Assembly: GCF_014472415.1 (NCBI RefSeq)
Contig: NZ_JACSZV010000021.1
Coordinates: 45,301 to 109,300, forward strand
Origin: Pseudomonas sp. N40(2020)
GTDB taxonomy: Bacteria; Pseudomonadota; Gammaproteobacteria; Pseudomonadales; Pseudomonadaceae
Length of the DNA: 64,000 nucleotides
Direction: 5' to 3'
In this document: in pieces, positions 24,072 to 35,284 of the stretch
Layout of the letters: each line of letters opens with the position of its first letter
Numbering within the stretch: position 1 is the stretch's first letter
The notes under the pieces: generated by a model
Database searches by the model: none
Told to the model about the DNA's origin: nothing
What the model saw: only the letters and a program-made list of their open reading frames with translations
Made by a program: the position numbers and the translations under genes

Positions 24072-27022
24072 CACTCGGCATCCAGATGCATTTGCGTCAC
24101 CACCCGACCATCGCTTTCAGCCTCGCCCAGATTGGTGTCGATGAAGTACACGCGCTCGTCAGCCAGTTGACCTTTATCCACCAGATAATCCTTGATGCTG
24201 CTGGCGCGATCCTGGCCCAACTGGCGCAGCAATACATCGCTGCCGCTCCAGAAATTGATCACGCCTTCGCGCATTTTCGCTGTGCGTTCTTCCTTGCCCA
24301 GATCCTTCCATTCGGCCGGCGGCTGAGTCTTCAGGCGAGTGCGATAGATGCCTTCGAGCAATGGGCCTTTCTCGCTGTCCGGCACTTCTATCAAGGAAGC
24401 CTGAGCCGGGACTTTATCGCCACGGCGCTGGAGCATCTTGTAGTAGTTGTACTGGTATTCACGTTCCAGGCGCTGCTCGGCGAGCAATGGACCGTCGCTG
24501 CTTTTGGCGGCGGCGCCCTCGATTTCCAGGCGTAGGGCCGGACGTTCCTTGAGTGCCTGGGATAGCTTGATCAGCGCACTCTCGGCATCCTTGTTCAACT
24601 CGCTGGACCCCGGCGCGAACGACACTGTGCCGAGGTCTTCGGAACCGCCACCGCTGACAAGTCCGCCAATCATTTTGAAAGGCGCGGCAGCGGCTTTGAC
24701 GATCAGGTTGCGCAGGGTCTGCCAGACAATCGGCATCACGCTGAACTGCGGATTGTTCAAGTCGCCCGTCACGGGTAACTCGATGGAAATCTTGCCGTCG
24801 ACGTCCTTGAGCAACGCGATTGCCAATTTCAGCGGCAGGCTTGTCGCGTCCGGGCTGTCGACTTTTTCACCGAGTTGCAATTGCTCGACCACCACTTTGT
24901 TCTCGGCTTTCAACTGGCCTTTGGTGATCAGGTAATGCAGGTCGAGGTTGAGTCGGCCCTTGCGGATGCGGTAACCGGCGAATTTGCCGGAGTAGGGCGT
25001 CAGTGTGGTCAGCTCGACGCGTTTGAAACTGGTGGTGATATCGAGGCTTGCCATCGGGTCGAACGGATTGACCGCACCCTTGATGGTCACTGGCGCGTAG
25101 CGATCAACCTTGCCCTTGATATCGACAGTGGCCGGTTTCACCTGTCGACTGTCGATGGTGCCGATCTGGCCGTTGAGTTGCTGGACGGCGGTGGCGAAGT
25201 TCGGGGTCAGGCTGAAGTCGGCAAAGTTGGCCGAACCGTCATTGATTGCGATGCCGCCGATGTGGATGCCCAGCGGTTTTTCTTTGCTCGCCGGTTTGGC
25301 GGCGTCGGCTTTTGCGCCGCTGTCGGCAGGCTGCGGAATCAGCAGGTCGTCGATGTTGGTGGTGCGGTCATCGTTGATCATGAAACGCACATACGGCTGG
25401 AACAGGTTGACCTTGTCGATCGACAGGCTGTCGCCGTGCTGATAGTTCAGGCCTTCCACCACCACTTGCTGCCATTTGAGGAGGTCGCGGGTTTTCAGGG
25501 TGTCGAGGGTGTGCAGTTGATCGATCTGAGCGCGGCCGGTCACGCTGAGCGCCAGCGGGTCGGTGCTCTTGAGATTGACCTTGAGGTCACTGCCAAGCAT
25601 GCCGCTGCGCAATTCGAGGCGAATGAACGGATTGATGTAGGACTGCGCGACACGCAGGTCGATGTCCTGAGTTTTCACGTTGAGCTGGGCGGTGACCGGC
25701 GCGAGATTGACCACGCCGTCGGCCATGATCTTGCCTTGCTTGCCCAGCCCGGAATCGAGTTTAACCTTGAAGGGCGAACCGTTGAGGCTGTCGAAATCCT
25801 GCAAGTCAGCGTTCAGCGGGCCGACATCCAGCGCCACCGGTGGATTGGCCGAACGGTCAGCCAGATGCACTTGGTAGTTGCGCAGCTGCACATCTTTGAG
25901 CAGCACCTGCCATGGCTTGCTCGGGGCAGTGGATTCAGCCTTGGGCGAATCGGCGGCGGCCGGCGTACTGGCCGGTTCGGCGGCGGCTTTGGCGGCGGGC
26001 TTCGACGGTTGGCTGGCGAACAGTTTCTGCCAGTCCAGTTGGCCGTCGGCTTCGAGGGCGGCCCAGGTTTCCAGTTTGTTGCTGCGGATCTTGCCGACCA
26101 CCACTTGCTGTTTGGCCAGGTCCACGGTGGTGTCGCTGATGTCGAGGCGTTCGAGTTTTGCCAGTGGGCGCCCGTCCGGTGCCTTGATGGCGAACGGCGC
26201 GATGCTGACCGCAACGTTGTTCAGCAGCAGTTCGGTTTCTTTCGACAGATTGAGCTTGTAGTCGGTGCTGAGGCTGACCACGCCGTTCTCCAGCACCAGT
26301 GGCACCGCATCACGCACGTACGGCCAGAAGGATTTCATCTGGCCGTCGGTGATTTTCAGTGTGCCTTCGGAGGCAATCGGGATCAGGCTGAAGTTGCCTT
26401 TCCAGTCGATCTGCCCACCGGCCGGGCCGGCGGCGACCAGCGTCATGTCGGCGCTGTCTTCGGGCAGGGTGCTGAGGTTTTTCAGTTCGAAGTCGAGTTT
26501 GTCGTAAAGGAACTCGATCGGCTCACTAGGGCGCGCATCCTCGAAATGCAGGGCGCCACCCGCCAGTTTGATCCGGTCGATGCGCAGCGGGAACGGTTTT
26601 GCATCCGGGTCGGTCGGAGTCGGTTCACTGGCTGGCAGCTTGAACAAGCCCAGCAGGTTGAGCTTGCCGTCTTTGGCGAAGAGGATTTCAGTCTTGGATT
26701 TGTCCAGCTCGATATCGGACAGGTGCAGCGCTTTTGTCCACAGGCTGTCGAGTTGCAGGTTGGCGTACAGGCGTTCGAAGCCGACCTGCTCTTTGCCCGG
26801 TTCGCCGATAACCAGGCCCCACAGGGTGACCTCAAGGCTGAACGGATTGAGTTCGATGCGCTGGATATGCGCAGGCACCGTGGCGTAGTTGGCCAGTTGT
26901 TGGTTGGCCACGCGCAGGGCGATGCCCGGCAAAATCAGAAACCCCAGCAGGCTGTAGAGGGCCAGAGCGGTCAACAGGGCGCCAATCGCGCGAATCAATC
27001 CTTTGGGCATGTGCGGCTTCAT
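24071..27022 (-). CDS. DUF748 / AsmA-like envelope protein
   Basis: About 983 residues: one N-terminal membrane helix (IRAIGALLTALALYSLLGFLILPGIAL), then long repetitive beta-structure typical of AsmA/DUF748 proteins, with a low-complexity Ala/Pro/Ser linker near residue 345-375 (KPAAKAAAEPASTPAAADS). These proteins span the periplasm and related ones carry phospholipid to the outer membrane. A late segment (SELNKDAESALIKLSQAL) resembles the OmpA peptidoglycan-binding domain. The longest ORF runs 216 bases further but lacks family sequence; I use MKPHMPKGLIR, with an ATG 12 bases inside as alternative. Confidence 0.82.
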   Translation of the reverse strand: MKPHMPKGLIRAIGALLTALALYSLLGFLILPGIALRVANQQLANYATVPAHIQRIELNPFSLEVTLWGLVIGEPGKEQVGFERLYANLQLDSLWTKALHLSDIELDKSKTEILFAKDGKLNLLGLFKLPASEPTPTDPDAKPFPLRIDRIKLAGGALHFEDARPSEPIEFLYDKLDFELKNLSTLPEDSADMTLVAAGPAGGQIDWKGNFSLIPIASEGTLKITDGQMKSFWPYVRDAVPLVLENGVVSLSTDYKLNLSKETELLLNNVAVSIAPFAIKAPDGRPLAKLERLDISDTTVDLAKQQVVVGKIRSNKLETWAALEADGQLDWQKLFASQPSKPAAKAAAEPASTPAAADSPKAESTAPSKPWQVLLKDVQLRNYQVHLADRSANPPVALDVGPLNADLQDFDSLNGSPFKVKLDSGLGKQGKIMADGVVNLAPVTAQLNVKTQDIDLRVAQSYINPFIRLELRSGMLGSDLKVNLKSTDPLALSVTGRAQIDQLHTLDTLKTRDLLKWQQVVVEGLNYQHGDSLSIDKVNLFQPYVRFMINDDRTTNIDDLLIPQPADSGAKADAAKPASKEKPLGIHIGGIAINDGSANFADFSLTPNFATAVQQLNGQIGTIDSRQVKPATVDIKGKVDRYAPVTIKGAVNPFDPMASLDITTSFKRVELTTLTPYSGKFAGYRIRKGRLNLDLHYLITKGQLKAENKVVVEQLQLGEKVDSPDATSLPLKLAIALLKDVDGKISIELPVTGDLNNPQFSVMPIVWQTLRNLIVKAAAAPFKMIGGLVSGGGSEDLGTVSFAPGSSELNKDAESALIKLSQALKERPALRLEIEGAAAKSSDGPLLAEQRLEREYQYNYYKMLQRRGDKVPAQASLIEVPDSEKGPLLEGIYRTRLKTQPPAEWKDLGKEERTAKMREGVINFWSGSDVLLRQLGQDRASSIKDYLVDKGQLADERVYFIDTNLGEAESDGRVVTQMHLDAE

Positions 27023-27116
27023 CTGTCTGAATCGGAGTGCCTTGGAGTATGGCACGCGATTCTGGTTCCGAAGTACATGGCGTGGGACAGGATTGTTCAG
27101 ATTTTTCCGCAATCTT

Positions 27117-27148
27117 TGTAGGAGCAACCTTCGGCAGCTCCTGCAAAG
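27117..27148. repeat. Single REP-like palindrome
   Basis: TGTAGGAGCAACCTTCGGCA followed by GCTCCTGCA forms a hairpin related to the element at 23704-23770. It lies 9 bases beyond the methyltransferase stop. Confidence 0.6.
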
Positions 27149-27156
27149 GGATGCGA

Positions 27157-28173
27157 TCAGAGCTGCAGGATCAGGGTTTTCAACGGCGGCTGCTGATCCA
27201 TTGACGGGAAGTCGGCGCCCGGCGTCATTACGCTCCACTCGCGCACCGGACGTCCGGCCTTCTCGGCGCAGCGCAACACCTGCTCACGCCAGTCGTCCAT
27301 GCTGACTTTCGCCAGGTTGTTGCAACAGATCAGCACGCCGTTGTCGGCGGTGGTCAGCAGGGCCGGTTTGAGCAGGCTCTGATAGTCGCGCAGCAGGTCG
27401 ACGGTGCCGAATGCGCTCTTGGCCCAGGCTGGAGGATCAAGCAGCACCAGATCGTATTGGCGTTGTTCGAGGCGCTGATAGCTCGGCAGTTTCTGCCCGC
27501 GCCGCTGGCTGATCGGCAGGCCGGCGAGTTGGCGAATCGCAGGGAAGTAATCGGACTGGATAAATTCCATTTCGGGCAATTGCGGATTGAGCTGGCCATT
27601 TTCGCGACCGACTGCGAGGTTGCCTTCGGCGAAGTCCAGATTGCACACCTCACGCGCACCACCTGCCGCGGCACTGAGGCCAACGCCGCAGGTGTAGGCG
27701 AACAGGTTGAGCACGCTTTTGCCGCGGGCGTGATCCTTGACCCAGCCGCGGGTGTTGCGCAGGTCGAGGAACAGCAACGGATCCTGCCCTGCATGGCGTC
27801 CGCGAACGCGGTAGTTCAGGCCCCACTCGTGGCCGGTCAGATCGGCCAACGCGGCGTCGTCGGCTTTATAGACGCTGTCTTCGCGGTCGATACGCGAGTT
27901 GCCGCGGGAGCGGTCGTTGTAGACCAGCAAGGTTTCAAATCCAAGGGTCTGGTTGACCATGGCGTGCAGTTGCAGCAGATCGTCACGCTCCAGCGTCTGG
28001 TGAAAACTTTGCACCAGCAGTTGCGGGCCGTAGCGGTCGATCGTCAGGCCGCCGGCGCCTTCCTGGCTGCCGTGGAACAGCCGATAGCAATCGGTGCCTT
28101 GGCTATGCAGCTCGGCGAGCAGGTCCTGGCGTTGGTCGAGGGCGGCGCGCAGCGCCTGATTCAAGGAAGACAT
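27157..28173 (-). CDS. Class I SAM-dependent rRNA methyltransferase (RlmI-like)
   Basis: A 338-residue methyltransferase with N-terminal recognition region and a Rossmann core: motif I LNLFAYTCGVGLSAAAGG, acidic motif II VCNLDFAEGN, and catalytic motif LVLLDPPAW. The pattern fits the RlmI/RlmK group that methylates cytosine or guanine of 23S rRNA; the target cannot be fixed from sequence. An RBS is not striking. It is a single gene between the DUF748 protein and the MpaB-type oxygenase, all on the minus strand. Confidence 0.82.
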   Translation of the reverse strand: MSSLNQALRAALDQRQDLLAELHSQGTDCYRLFHGSQEGAGGLTIDRYGPQLLVQSFHQTLERDDLLQLHAMVNQTLGFETLLVYNDRSRGNSRIDREDSVYKADDAALADLTGHEWGLNYRVRGRHAGQDPLLFLDLRNTRGWVKDHARGKSVLNLFAYTCGVGLSAAAGGAREVCNLDFAEGNLAVGRENGQLNPQLPEMEFIQSDYFPAIRQLAGLPISQRRGQKLPSYQRLEQRQYDLVLLDPPAWAKSAFGTVDLLRDYQSLLKPALLTTADNGVLICCNNLAKVSMDDWREQVLRCAEKAGRPVREWSVMTPGADFPSMDQQPPLKTLILQL

Positions 28174-28265
28174 GCGTGCGCCTTGCTGGTGAGAATTGGG
28201 GCGCGGGAGTTTAGCATTGTGCTGCTACCGATGCCCTGAGGCATTACCGATTACCTGTGTGCAGG

Positions 28266-29138
28266 TCAGGTGAGTAGGCCCATCCGCCGTTTGGCCCGTT
28301 GCACCGAGCCATTGCGCATTGCCCAACGCAACATCGGCGCGCTGCGCCTGACGCTGGCGCGGATCAGTTGCCGTTGCAGCGAACCCTGCCGCACATCGAG
28401 CATGTCGCTGGCCCAGTCCGGCAACAGGTCGATACCGGCCTTCATCATCAGATCGCCAAAGGGCCGCGCCAACACACTGGGGGCTGGCGCGTCGAGCAGC
28501 AGACGCAAGACTTCGCGGCTGCGCTCATCGCACAGCAATTGCGGGCGCATGCGTTGCAGATAATCCGCCACAGCTTGCCGTGACTTCGGCACGTCGCGGG
28601 CGCCCAGGCGTTCGGCGACCACAGCGATCTCCGCGTAATAACGATCCTGATCCGCCGGCGACAACTGCGGATTGCGATAACGCAAATGCGCGGCGAGGAA
28701 GTTGCTGACTTCCGCCACATGCACCCACGTCAGCAGATCCGGATCGCTGGCCGCATATGCTCGGCCATCCGGCGCAGTGCCGACCACTTGCAGGTGAATG
28801 GTGCGTACTTTTTCGATCAGCCATTCGGCGTCCCGCCGCGAGCCGAAGGTGGTGCCGGACACGAACTGGCTGGTACGGCGCAATCGCCCGAGCATGTCCT
28901 GGCGAAAGTTCGAGTGATCCCAGACCCCGGCCAGCGCCAGTGGATGCAGCGCTTGCAGCAACAATGCACTGATACCGCCGATCAACATGCTGCTGAAGTC
29001 GCCGTGCACTTGCCAACTGATCGAGTCGGGGCCGAACAGGCCGGGATCGCCCTTGGGATTTTCCAGGTCGAGCTGACCAAGAGATAACCCGGTCAGGCTC
29101 ATGAGTTGGGTTTCGATACGGCTGCGGATGAATTCCAT
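28266..29138 (-). CDS. MpaB/DUF2236-family oxygenase
   Basis: A 290-residue protein of the DUF2236 family (latex-clearing/MpaB-like haem oxygenases). Typical features are the N-terminal DSISWQVHGDFSSMLIGGISALLLQALHP, the HSNFRQDMLGRLRRT segment and TWVHVAEVSNFLAAH, where conserved His would ligate haem. Substrate unknown. I use the ATG giving MEFIRSRIE; the ORF has a GTG two codons earlier. It follows acs on the same strand, 51 bases away with a hairpin between. Confidence 0.82.
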   Translation of the reverse strand: MEFIRSRIETQLMSLTGLSLGQLDLENPKGDPGLFGPDSISWQVHGDFSSMLIGGISALLLQALHPLALAGVWDHSNFRQDMLGRLRRTSQFVSGTTFGSRRDAEWLIEKVRTIHLQVVGTAPDGRAYAASDPDLLTWVHVAEVSNFLAAHLRYRNPQLSPADQDRYYAEIAVVAERLGARDVPKSRQAVADYLQRMRPQLLCDERSREVLRLLLDAPAPSVLARPFGDLMMKAGIDLLPDWASDMLDVRQGSLQRQLIRASVRRSAPMLRWAMRNGSVQRAKRRMGLLT

Positions 29139-29159
29139 GACCACTCATTGTTGAAGAGC

Positions 29160-29183
29160 GGGCGCGACCGGTTGATCGCGCCC
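29160..29183 (-). terminator. Hairpin after acs
   Basis: Stem GGGCGCGA / TCGCGCCC, loop of 8 bases, 7 bases beyond the acs stop. Only a weak T tract follows on the minus strand, so termination is probable but may be partial. Confidence 0.5.
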
Positions 29184-29189
29184 GGGATG

Positions 29190-31127
<1,938 letters not shown>

Positions 31128-31204
31128 GACGGTTCCTTATTCTTGTTGTGCGAAGAATAAAGATGCGCCGAGAGATCAAGAGGTTCAAGTCATCCACAAA
31201 ACAA

Positions 31205-31296
31205 CTGTGGGAGCGAGCCTGCTGGCGAAGGCGGGGTGTCAGTCAGCAACAATACTGAATGAACAACCGCCATCGCCAGCAGGCTGGCTCCCACAG
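31205..31296. repeat. REPIN
   Basis: Inverted pair CTGTGGGAGCGAGCCTGCTG (from 31205) and CAGCAGGCTGGCTCCCACAG (to 31296) around a 46-base spacer, between acs and the pgi stop. Confidence 0.88.
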
Positions 31297-31317
31297 GGTG
31301 ACTACGGCGCTTTCAAA

Positions 31318-32982
31318 TCAACCGCGGTGACGACCGCGGAAGTAGTTGATCAGGCCCTGAGTCGAAGGATCGTCAGCGGTCGTTTCATCGCTGCCGACCA
31401 GACGGTTGTAAACGCCTTTGCCCAGTTCCTTGCCCAGTTCCACGCCCCACTGGTCGAAGGCGTTGATGCCCCAGACCACGCTTTGCACGAACACTTTGTG
31501 CTCATACATGGCAACCAGCGCGCCGAGACGACGCGGGCTGATGCGTTCGACCACAAGGGTGTTGCTCGGACGGTTGCCCGGGATCACCTTGTGCGGTGCG
31601 ATTTTGTGCACGTCTTCTTCGCTCACGCCTTTGTCGCGCAGTTCTGCTTCGGCTTCCGGCAGGGTCTTGCCGAGCATCAGCGCCTGGCTCTGCGACAGGC
31701 AGTTGGCGTACAGCCACTGGTGGTGGTCAGACACCGGGTTGAAGCTGACGATCGGCACGATGAAATCGGCCGGAATCAGTTGGGTGCCTTGATGCAGCAA
31801 CTGGTGGTAAGCGTGCTGACCGTTACAGCCGACGCCGCCCCAGATCACCGGACCCGTGTCAGTCGACACCGCAGTGCCGTCCTGACGAACGCTCTTGCCG
31901 TTGGATTCCATGTCCAATTGCTGCAAGTGCTTGGTGATGTTACGCAGGTAATGGTCGTACGGCAGGATCGCGTGGCTTTGCGCGCCCCAGAAGTTGCCGT
32001 ACCACACGCCGAGCAGCGCCAGCAGCACTGGCATGTTCTGTTCGAAGGGCGCGGTCTGGAAATGCTGGTCCATGGTGTATGCGCCGGACAGCAGTTCCTT
32101 GAAGTTGGACATGCCGATGGCCAGGGCGATCGGCAAACCGATGGCCGACCACAGCGAGTAACGGCCGCCGACCCAGTCCCACATCGGGAAGATGTTTTCT
32201 TCACGAATACCGAACGCAATGGCGGCGGCGTTGTTGCTCGATACGGCGATGAAGTGACGATACAACTCGGCTTCCGAACCGCCCTGAGCCAGGTACCAGG
32301 CGCGAGCGGCCTGAGCATTTTTCAGGGTTTCGAGGGTGTTGAACGACTTCGACGAAACGATGAACAGCGTGGTTTCGGCGCGCAGTTTTTGCGTCAGTTC
32401 GTGGAACTCGCTGCCGTCGATGTTCGCCAGATAGTGGCAACGCACGCCTTTCTGCGCGTAGGACAGCAACGCTTCGGACACCAGTTCAGGACCGAGGAAC
32501 GAGCCACCGATGCCGATGTTGACCACGTCGGTGATCGGCTTCTCGGTGTAACCGCGCCACAGACCGTCGTGGATGCGGCCGACCAGATCGGTGATCTGGT
32601 TGAGAACCTTGTGGACTTCCGGCATCACATTGACGCCGTTGACCGACAATTTGTCGCCCACCGGGCGGCGCAGGGCGGTGTGCAGTGCCGGGCGGCCTTC
32701 GGACGAGTTGACGATTTCGCCGTCGAACAGCGCTTTGATCGCGCCCTTCAGATCGACTTCATTGGCCAGACCCACCAACAGATTGCGGGTCTCGGCGTTG
32801 ATCAAATTCTTCGAATAGTCGAGAAACAGTCCGCAGCTGCTGAGGGTGAACTGATTGAAGCGCTGCGGATCGGCGTTGAAGGCCTCGCGCATGCTGAAAT
32901 CCTGCATGGCTTGGCGGTGGTCTTTCAACGCTTGCCAGGCAGGCAGAGCGGTAACGTCGTGAGGAGTGCGGTAGTACGCCAT
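31318..32982 (-). CDS. pgi: Glucose-6-phosphate isomerase
   Basis: A 554-residue enzyme with both family signatures: DVVNIGIGGSFLGPELV-type phosphosugar site (VNIGIGGSFLGP) and GVWYGNFWGAQSHAILPYD, plus FQQLDMESNGKS-like segment (LQQLDMESNGKSV) and C-terminal QWGVELGKELGK. It interconverts glucose-6-P and fructose-6-P; in Pseudomonas it feeds hexose phosphates to the Entner-Doudoroff route and to polysaccharide precursors. The start is the internal ATG (MAYYRTPHDV), which restores the usual length; 78 extra upstream bases of ORF are not conserved. Confidence 0.96.
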   Translation of the reverse strand: MAYYRTPHDVTALPAWQALKDHRQAMQDFSMREAFNADPQRFNQFTLSSCGLFLDYSKNLINAETRNLLVGLANEVDLKGAIKALFDGEIVNSSEGRPALHTALRRPVGDKLSVNGVNVMPEVHKVLNQITDLVGRIHDGLWRGYTEKPITDVVNIGIGGSFLGPELVSEALLSYAQKGVRCHYLANIDGSEFHELTQKLRAETTLFIVSSKSFNTLETLKNAQAARAWYLAQGGSEAELYRHFIAVSSNNAAAIAFGIREENIFPMWDWVGGRYSLWSAIGLPIALAIGMSNFKELLSGAYTMDQHFQTAPFEQNMPVLLALLGVWYGNFWGAQSHAILPYDHYLRNITKHLQQLDMESNGKSVRQDGTAVSTDTGPVIWGGVGCNGQHAYHQLLHQGTQLIPADFIVPIVSFNPVSDHHQWLYANCLSQSQALMLGKTLPEAEAELRDKGVSEEDVHKIAPHKVIPGNRPSNTLVVERISPRRLGALVAMYEHKVFVQSVVWGINAFDQWGVELGKELGKGVYNRLVGSDETTADDPSTQGLINYFRGRHRG

Positions 32983-33218
32983 CGCTGCGGTTTTCCTTTT
33001 TACTTGAACGGCCTTTTGAACACGGAACAGGCCAGCACGCCATGGTTGGGCATGGGCCAACTGCGTCGACAGGGTTTCTGGACACAGGGCGAATACAGTA
33101 AACCTCGCGCTGCGTTCTGTCTTGACTTTGTCTGACCCGATCCCTGTACTTTTTTAACATTGATACCGGTAACGAGGCGACAAACGGAGAATAGCGAGAC
33201 TGAATTGAGCACAAACGA

Positions 33219-33309
33219 CTGTGGGAGCGAGCTTGCTCGCGAAGGCGTCGTGTCAGTAGACGCTTGGTCATCTGACAGATTGCATTCGCGAGCAAACTCG
33301 CTCCCACAG
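33219..33309. repeat. REPIN
   Basis: CTGTGGGAGCGAGCTTGCTC (from 33219) pairs with GAGCAAACTCGCTCCCACAG (to 33309). The 343 bases between pgi and panC otherwise hold the pgi upstream region and a CCGG-centred palindrome near 33157. Confidence 0.88.
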
Positions 33310-33325
33310 TGATATTGCAGTGTTC

Positions 33326-34186
33326 TCAGGTCGGCGTATCGAGATTCAGGTGCAGGTTATCGATCAACCGCGTGGTGCCGAGGAACGCCGCGACCAGAAT
33401 CACCAGATCGCGATCTTCAGCCGTCGCCGGACGCAAGGTCAGAGCATGGCGAATCTCCAGGTAATCCGGGCGCAGGCCTGCGGCTTCCAGTTGTTGCAGC
33501 TGCGCGCTGATCAGCGCCGGGAAATCCCGCTCACCCTGTTTGATCGACTCGGCAATCGTGCTCAGGGTGCGATAGACCACCGGGGCTACGGCACGTTGTT
33601 CTTCGCTGAGGAAACCGTTGCGCGACGACAGTGCCAACCCATCGGCGGCACGGACGGTCGGCTCGCCGATGATCTGGATCGGCATGTTCAGGTCATGCAC
33701 CAGTGCGCGGATCACCGCCAGTTGCTGGAAATCCTTCTGGCCGAAAATCGCCAGATCCGGCTGGACCATGTTGAACAGTTTGCTGACCACCGTCGCCACG
33801 CCTTCGAAGTGCCCCGGACGGCTGGCGCCGCACAGACCTTCGGAGAGGTGCGGCACGCTGACCCGGGTCTGTCCGGCCATGCCGTCGGGGTACATTTCCT
33901 CGACAGTCGGCGCGAACAGCAGCGAACAGCCAGCTTCCAACAGCTTTTCCTGATCCGCCGCCAGGGTGCGCGGATACTTGTCGAGGTCTTCGCCGGCGCC
34001 GAATTGCAGCGGATTGACGAAAATGCTCGCCACCACGAAGTCGACCCGCTGGGTGGCTTTGGTGATCAGTGCGACGTGGCCGCTGTGCAGGTTGCCCATG
34101 GTCGGCACGAAGCCGATGCGCTTGCCTTCGCTACGGGCGCGGGCTACGGCGGCGCGCAGTTCGCGTACGGTTTTAACGGTGTTCAT
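33326..34186 (-). CDS. panC: Pantothenate synthetase PanC
   Basis: A 286-residue cytidylyltransferase-fold enzyme with the HIGH-like GFVPTMGNLHSGH, FGQKDFQQL and the KMSKS-like region ALSSRN. It condenses pantoate and beta-alanine with ATP to give pantothenate. Its start overlaps the panB stop by 4 bases, so panB-panC are translationally coupled. Confidence 0.96.
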   Translation of the reverse strand: MNTVKTVRELRAAVARARSEGKRIGFVPTMGNLHSGHVALITKATQRVDFVVASIFVNPLQFGAGEDLDKYPRTLAADQEKLLEAGCSLLFAPTVEEMYPDGMAGQTRVSVPHLSEGLCGASRPGHFEGVATVVSKLFNMVQPDLAIFGQKDFQQLAVIRALVHDLNMPIQIIGEPTVRAADGLALSSRNGFLSEEQRAVAPVVYRTLSTIAESIKQGERDFPALISAQLQQLEAAGLRPDYLEIRHALTLRPATAEDRDLVILVAAFLGTTRLIDNLHLNLDTPT

Positions 34187-34983
34187 GCAGAGAATCCGTG
34201 TTCGATCCCAGGGAAAGTAACGCCTTTGACTTCGTTGACGTATGCCTTCAGTGCGGACTGGATGCTGTCCTGACCCTGCATGAAGTTTTTAACGAACTTC
34301 GGTACGCGGCCGGTGATCGACAGGCCGAGCATGTCGTGCAGCACCAGTACTTGGCCGTCGGTATCGCTACCGGCGCCGATGCCGATGACCGGAATCTTCA
34401 CGGCCTGACTGATTTCAGCGGCCAGTTCACTCGGCACGCATTCGAGCAGCAGCATCGATGCGCCTGCCTGCTCCAGCGAGATCGCATCAGCGCGCATCTG
34501 CCGCGCCTGGTTCTCGTTGCGGCCCTGCACTTTGTAGCCGCCGAGAATGTTCACCGCTTGCGGGGTCAACCCCATGTGCGCGCAGACCGGAACACCGCGT
34601 TCGGCCAACAGACGAATCGACTCGGCCAACCACAGCTGACCTTCGACCTTGACCATGTGCGCACCGGCCTGCATCAGCATGGCGCTGTTGTTCATGGTTT
34701 GTTCGAGGGTGGCGTTGGCCATGAACGGCAAGTCGGCCAGGATCAGGGCATCGCTGTTGCCGCGTTTGACGCAGGCGGTGTGGTAGGCCATTTCCGCAGT
34801 GGTCACCGGCAATGTGCTGTCATGACCTTGCAGGACCATGCCGAGGGAGTCGCCCACCAGCAGCACTTCGACACCGGCCTCGTTGCAGGCGTGGGCGAAG
34901 GTCGCGTCATAGCAGGTCAGCATGGTGATCTTTTCACCTTTCTGCTTGAGGCTCTGGAGCGTGGTCAGGGTGATGGCTGGCAT
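34183..34983 (-). CDS. panB: Ketopantoate hydroxymethyltransferase PanB
   Basis: A 266-residue TIM-barrel enzyme. Metal-binding Asp lies in LLVGDSLGMVLQGHDSTLPVT, with VKVEGQ and the catalytic Glu in LLLECVP. It transfers a hydroxymethyl group from methylene-tetrahydrofolate to ketoisovalerate. Only panC follows; no panD or panE is here. Upstream lies a candidate promoter with a ladder of GTAACA repeats (35125-35203). Confidence 0.96.
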   Translation of the reverse strand: MPAITLTTLQSLKQKGEKITMLTCYDATFAHACNEAGVEVLLVGDSLGMVLQGHDSTLPVTTAEMAYHTACVKRGNSDALILADLPFMANATLEQTMNNSAMLMQAGAHMVKVEGQLWLAESIRLLAERGVPVCAHMGLTPQAVNILGGYKVQGRNENQARQMRADAISLEQAGASMLLLECVPSELAAEISQAVKIPVIGIGAGSDTDGQVLVLHDMLGLSITGRVPKFVKNFMQGQDSIQSALKAYVNEVKGVTFPGIEHGFSA

Positions 34984-35124
34984 GTAAAAAATCCTCGTTC
35001 AGGCGCTCTGGAAACTACTGCGAGTAACGCGCGTGATTCTTCATCTACTCAGGCGCACGCTCTTTTGTCGTGCTTATAAGGCCTGGATTGCGCCCGTATG
35101 TGCCGTGTTGGCGGCAGCGGGACG

Positions 35125-35203
35125 CCTATAGTCGTGAGGAGAACCTAGGAAGTCAATTGCGTGTGTTACCGCGTTGTTACGAGGGGAGTGTTACCGGCGT
35201 TAC
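35125..35203 (-). promoter_or_regulatory. Candidate panBC promoter with direct repeats GTAACA
   Basis: Reading the minus strand: GTAACG (35203-35198), GTAACA (35194-35189), GTAACA (35180-35175) and GTAACA (35169-35164), spaced 9-14 bases apart, then TTGACT (35156-35151) and a weak -10 (GACTATAGG, 35133-35125). The remainder of the folK-panB gap (34984-35284) shows nothing else. The regulator is unknown. Confidence 0.45.
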
Positions 35204-35284
35204 TGATGCGATTCAGCGCTGCGGCGGGCTTGATTCGGAGGAATTTTGTCCGACAAAAACAAGATGTCCGTCAGGGGATTTGTG

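Noticed and set aside
24875..27121. A 748-codon open frame antisense to the DUF748 gene
   Set aside because: Composition is typical of reversed codons (Val/Asp/Gly/Gln rich), there is no RBS, and it overlaps a clear membrane-anchored protein.
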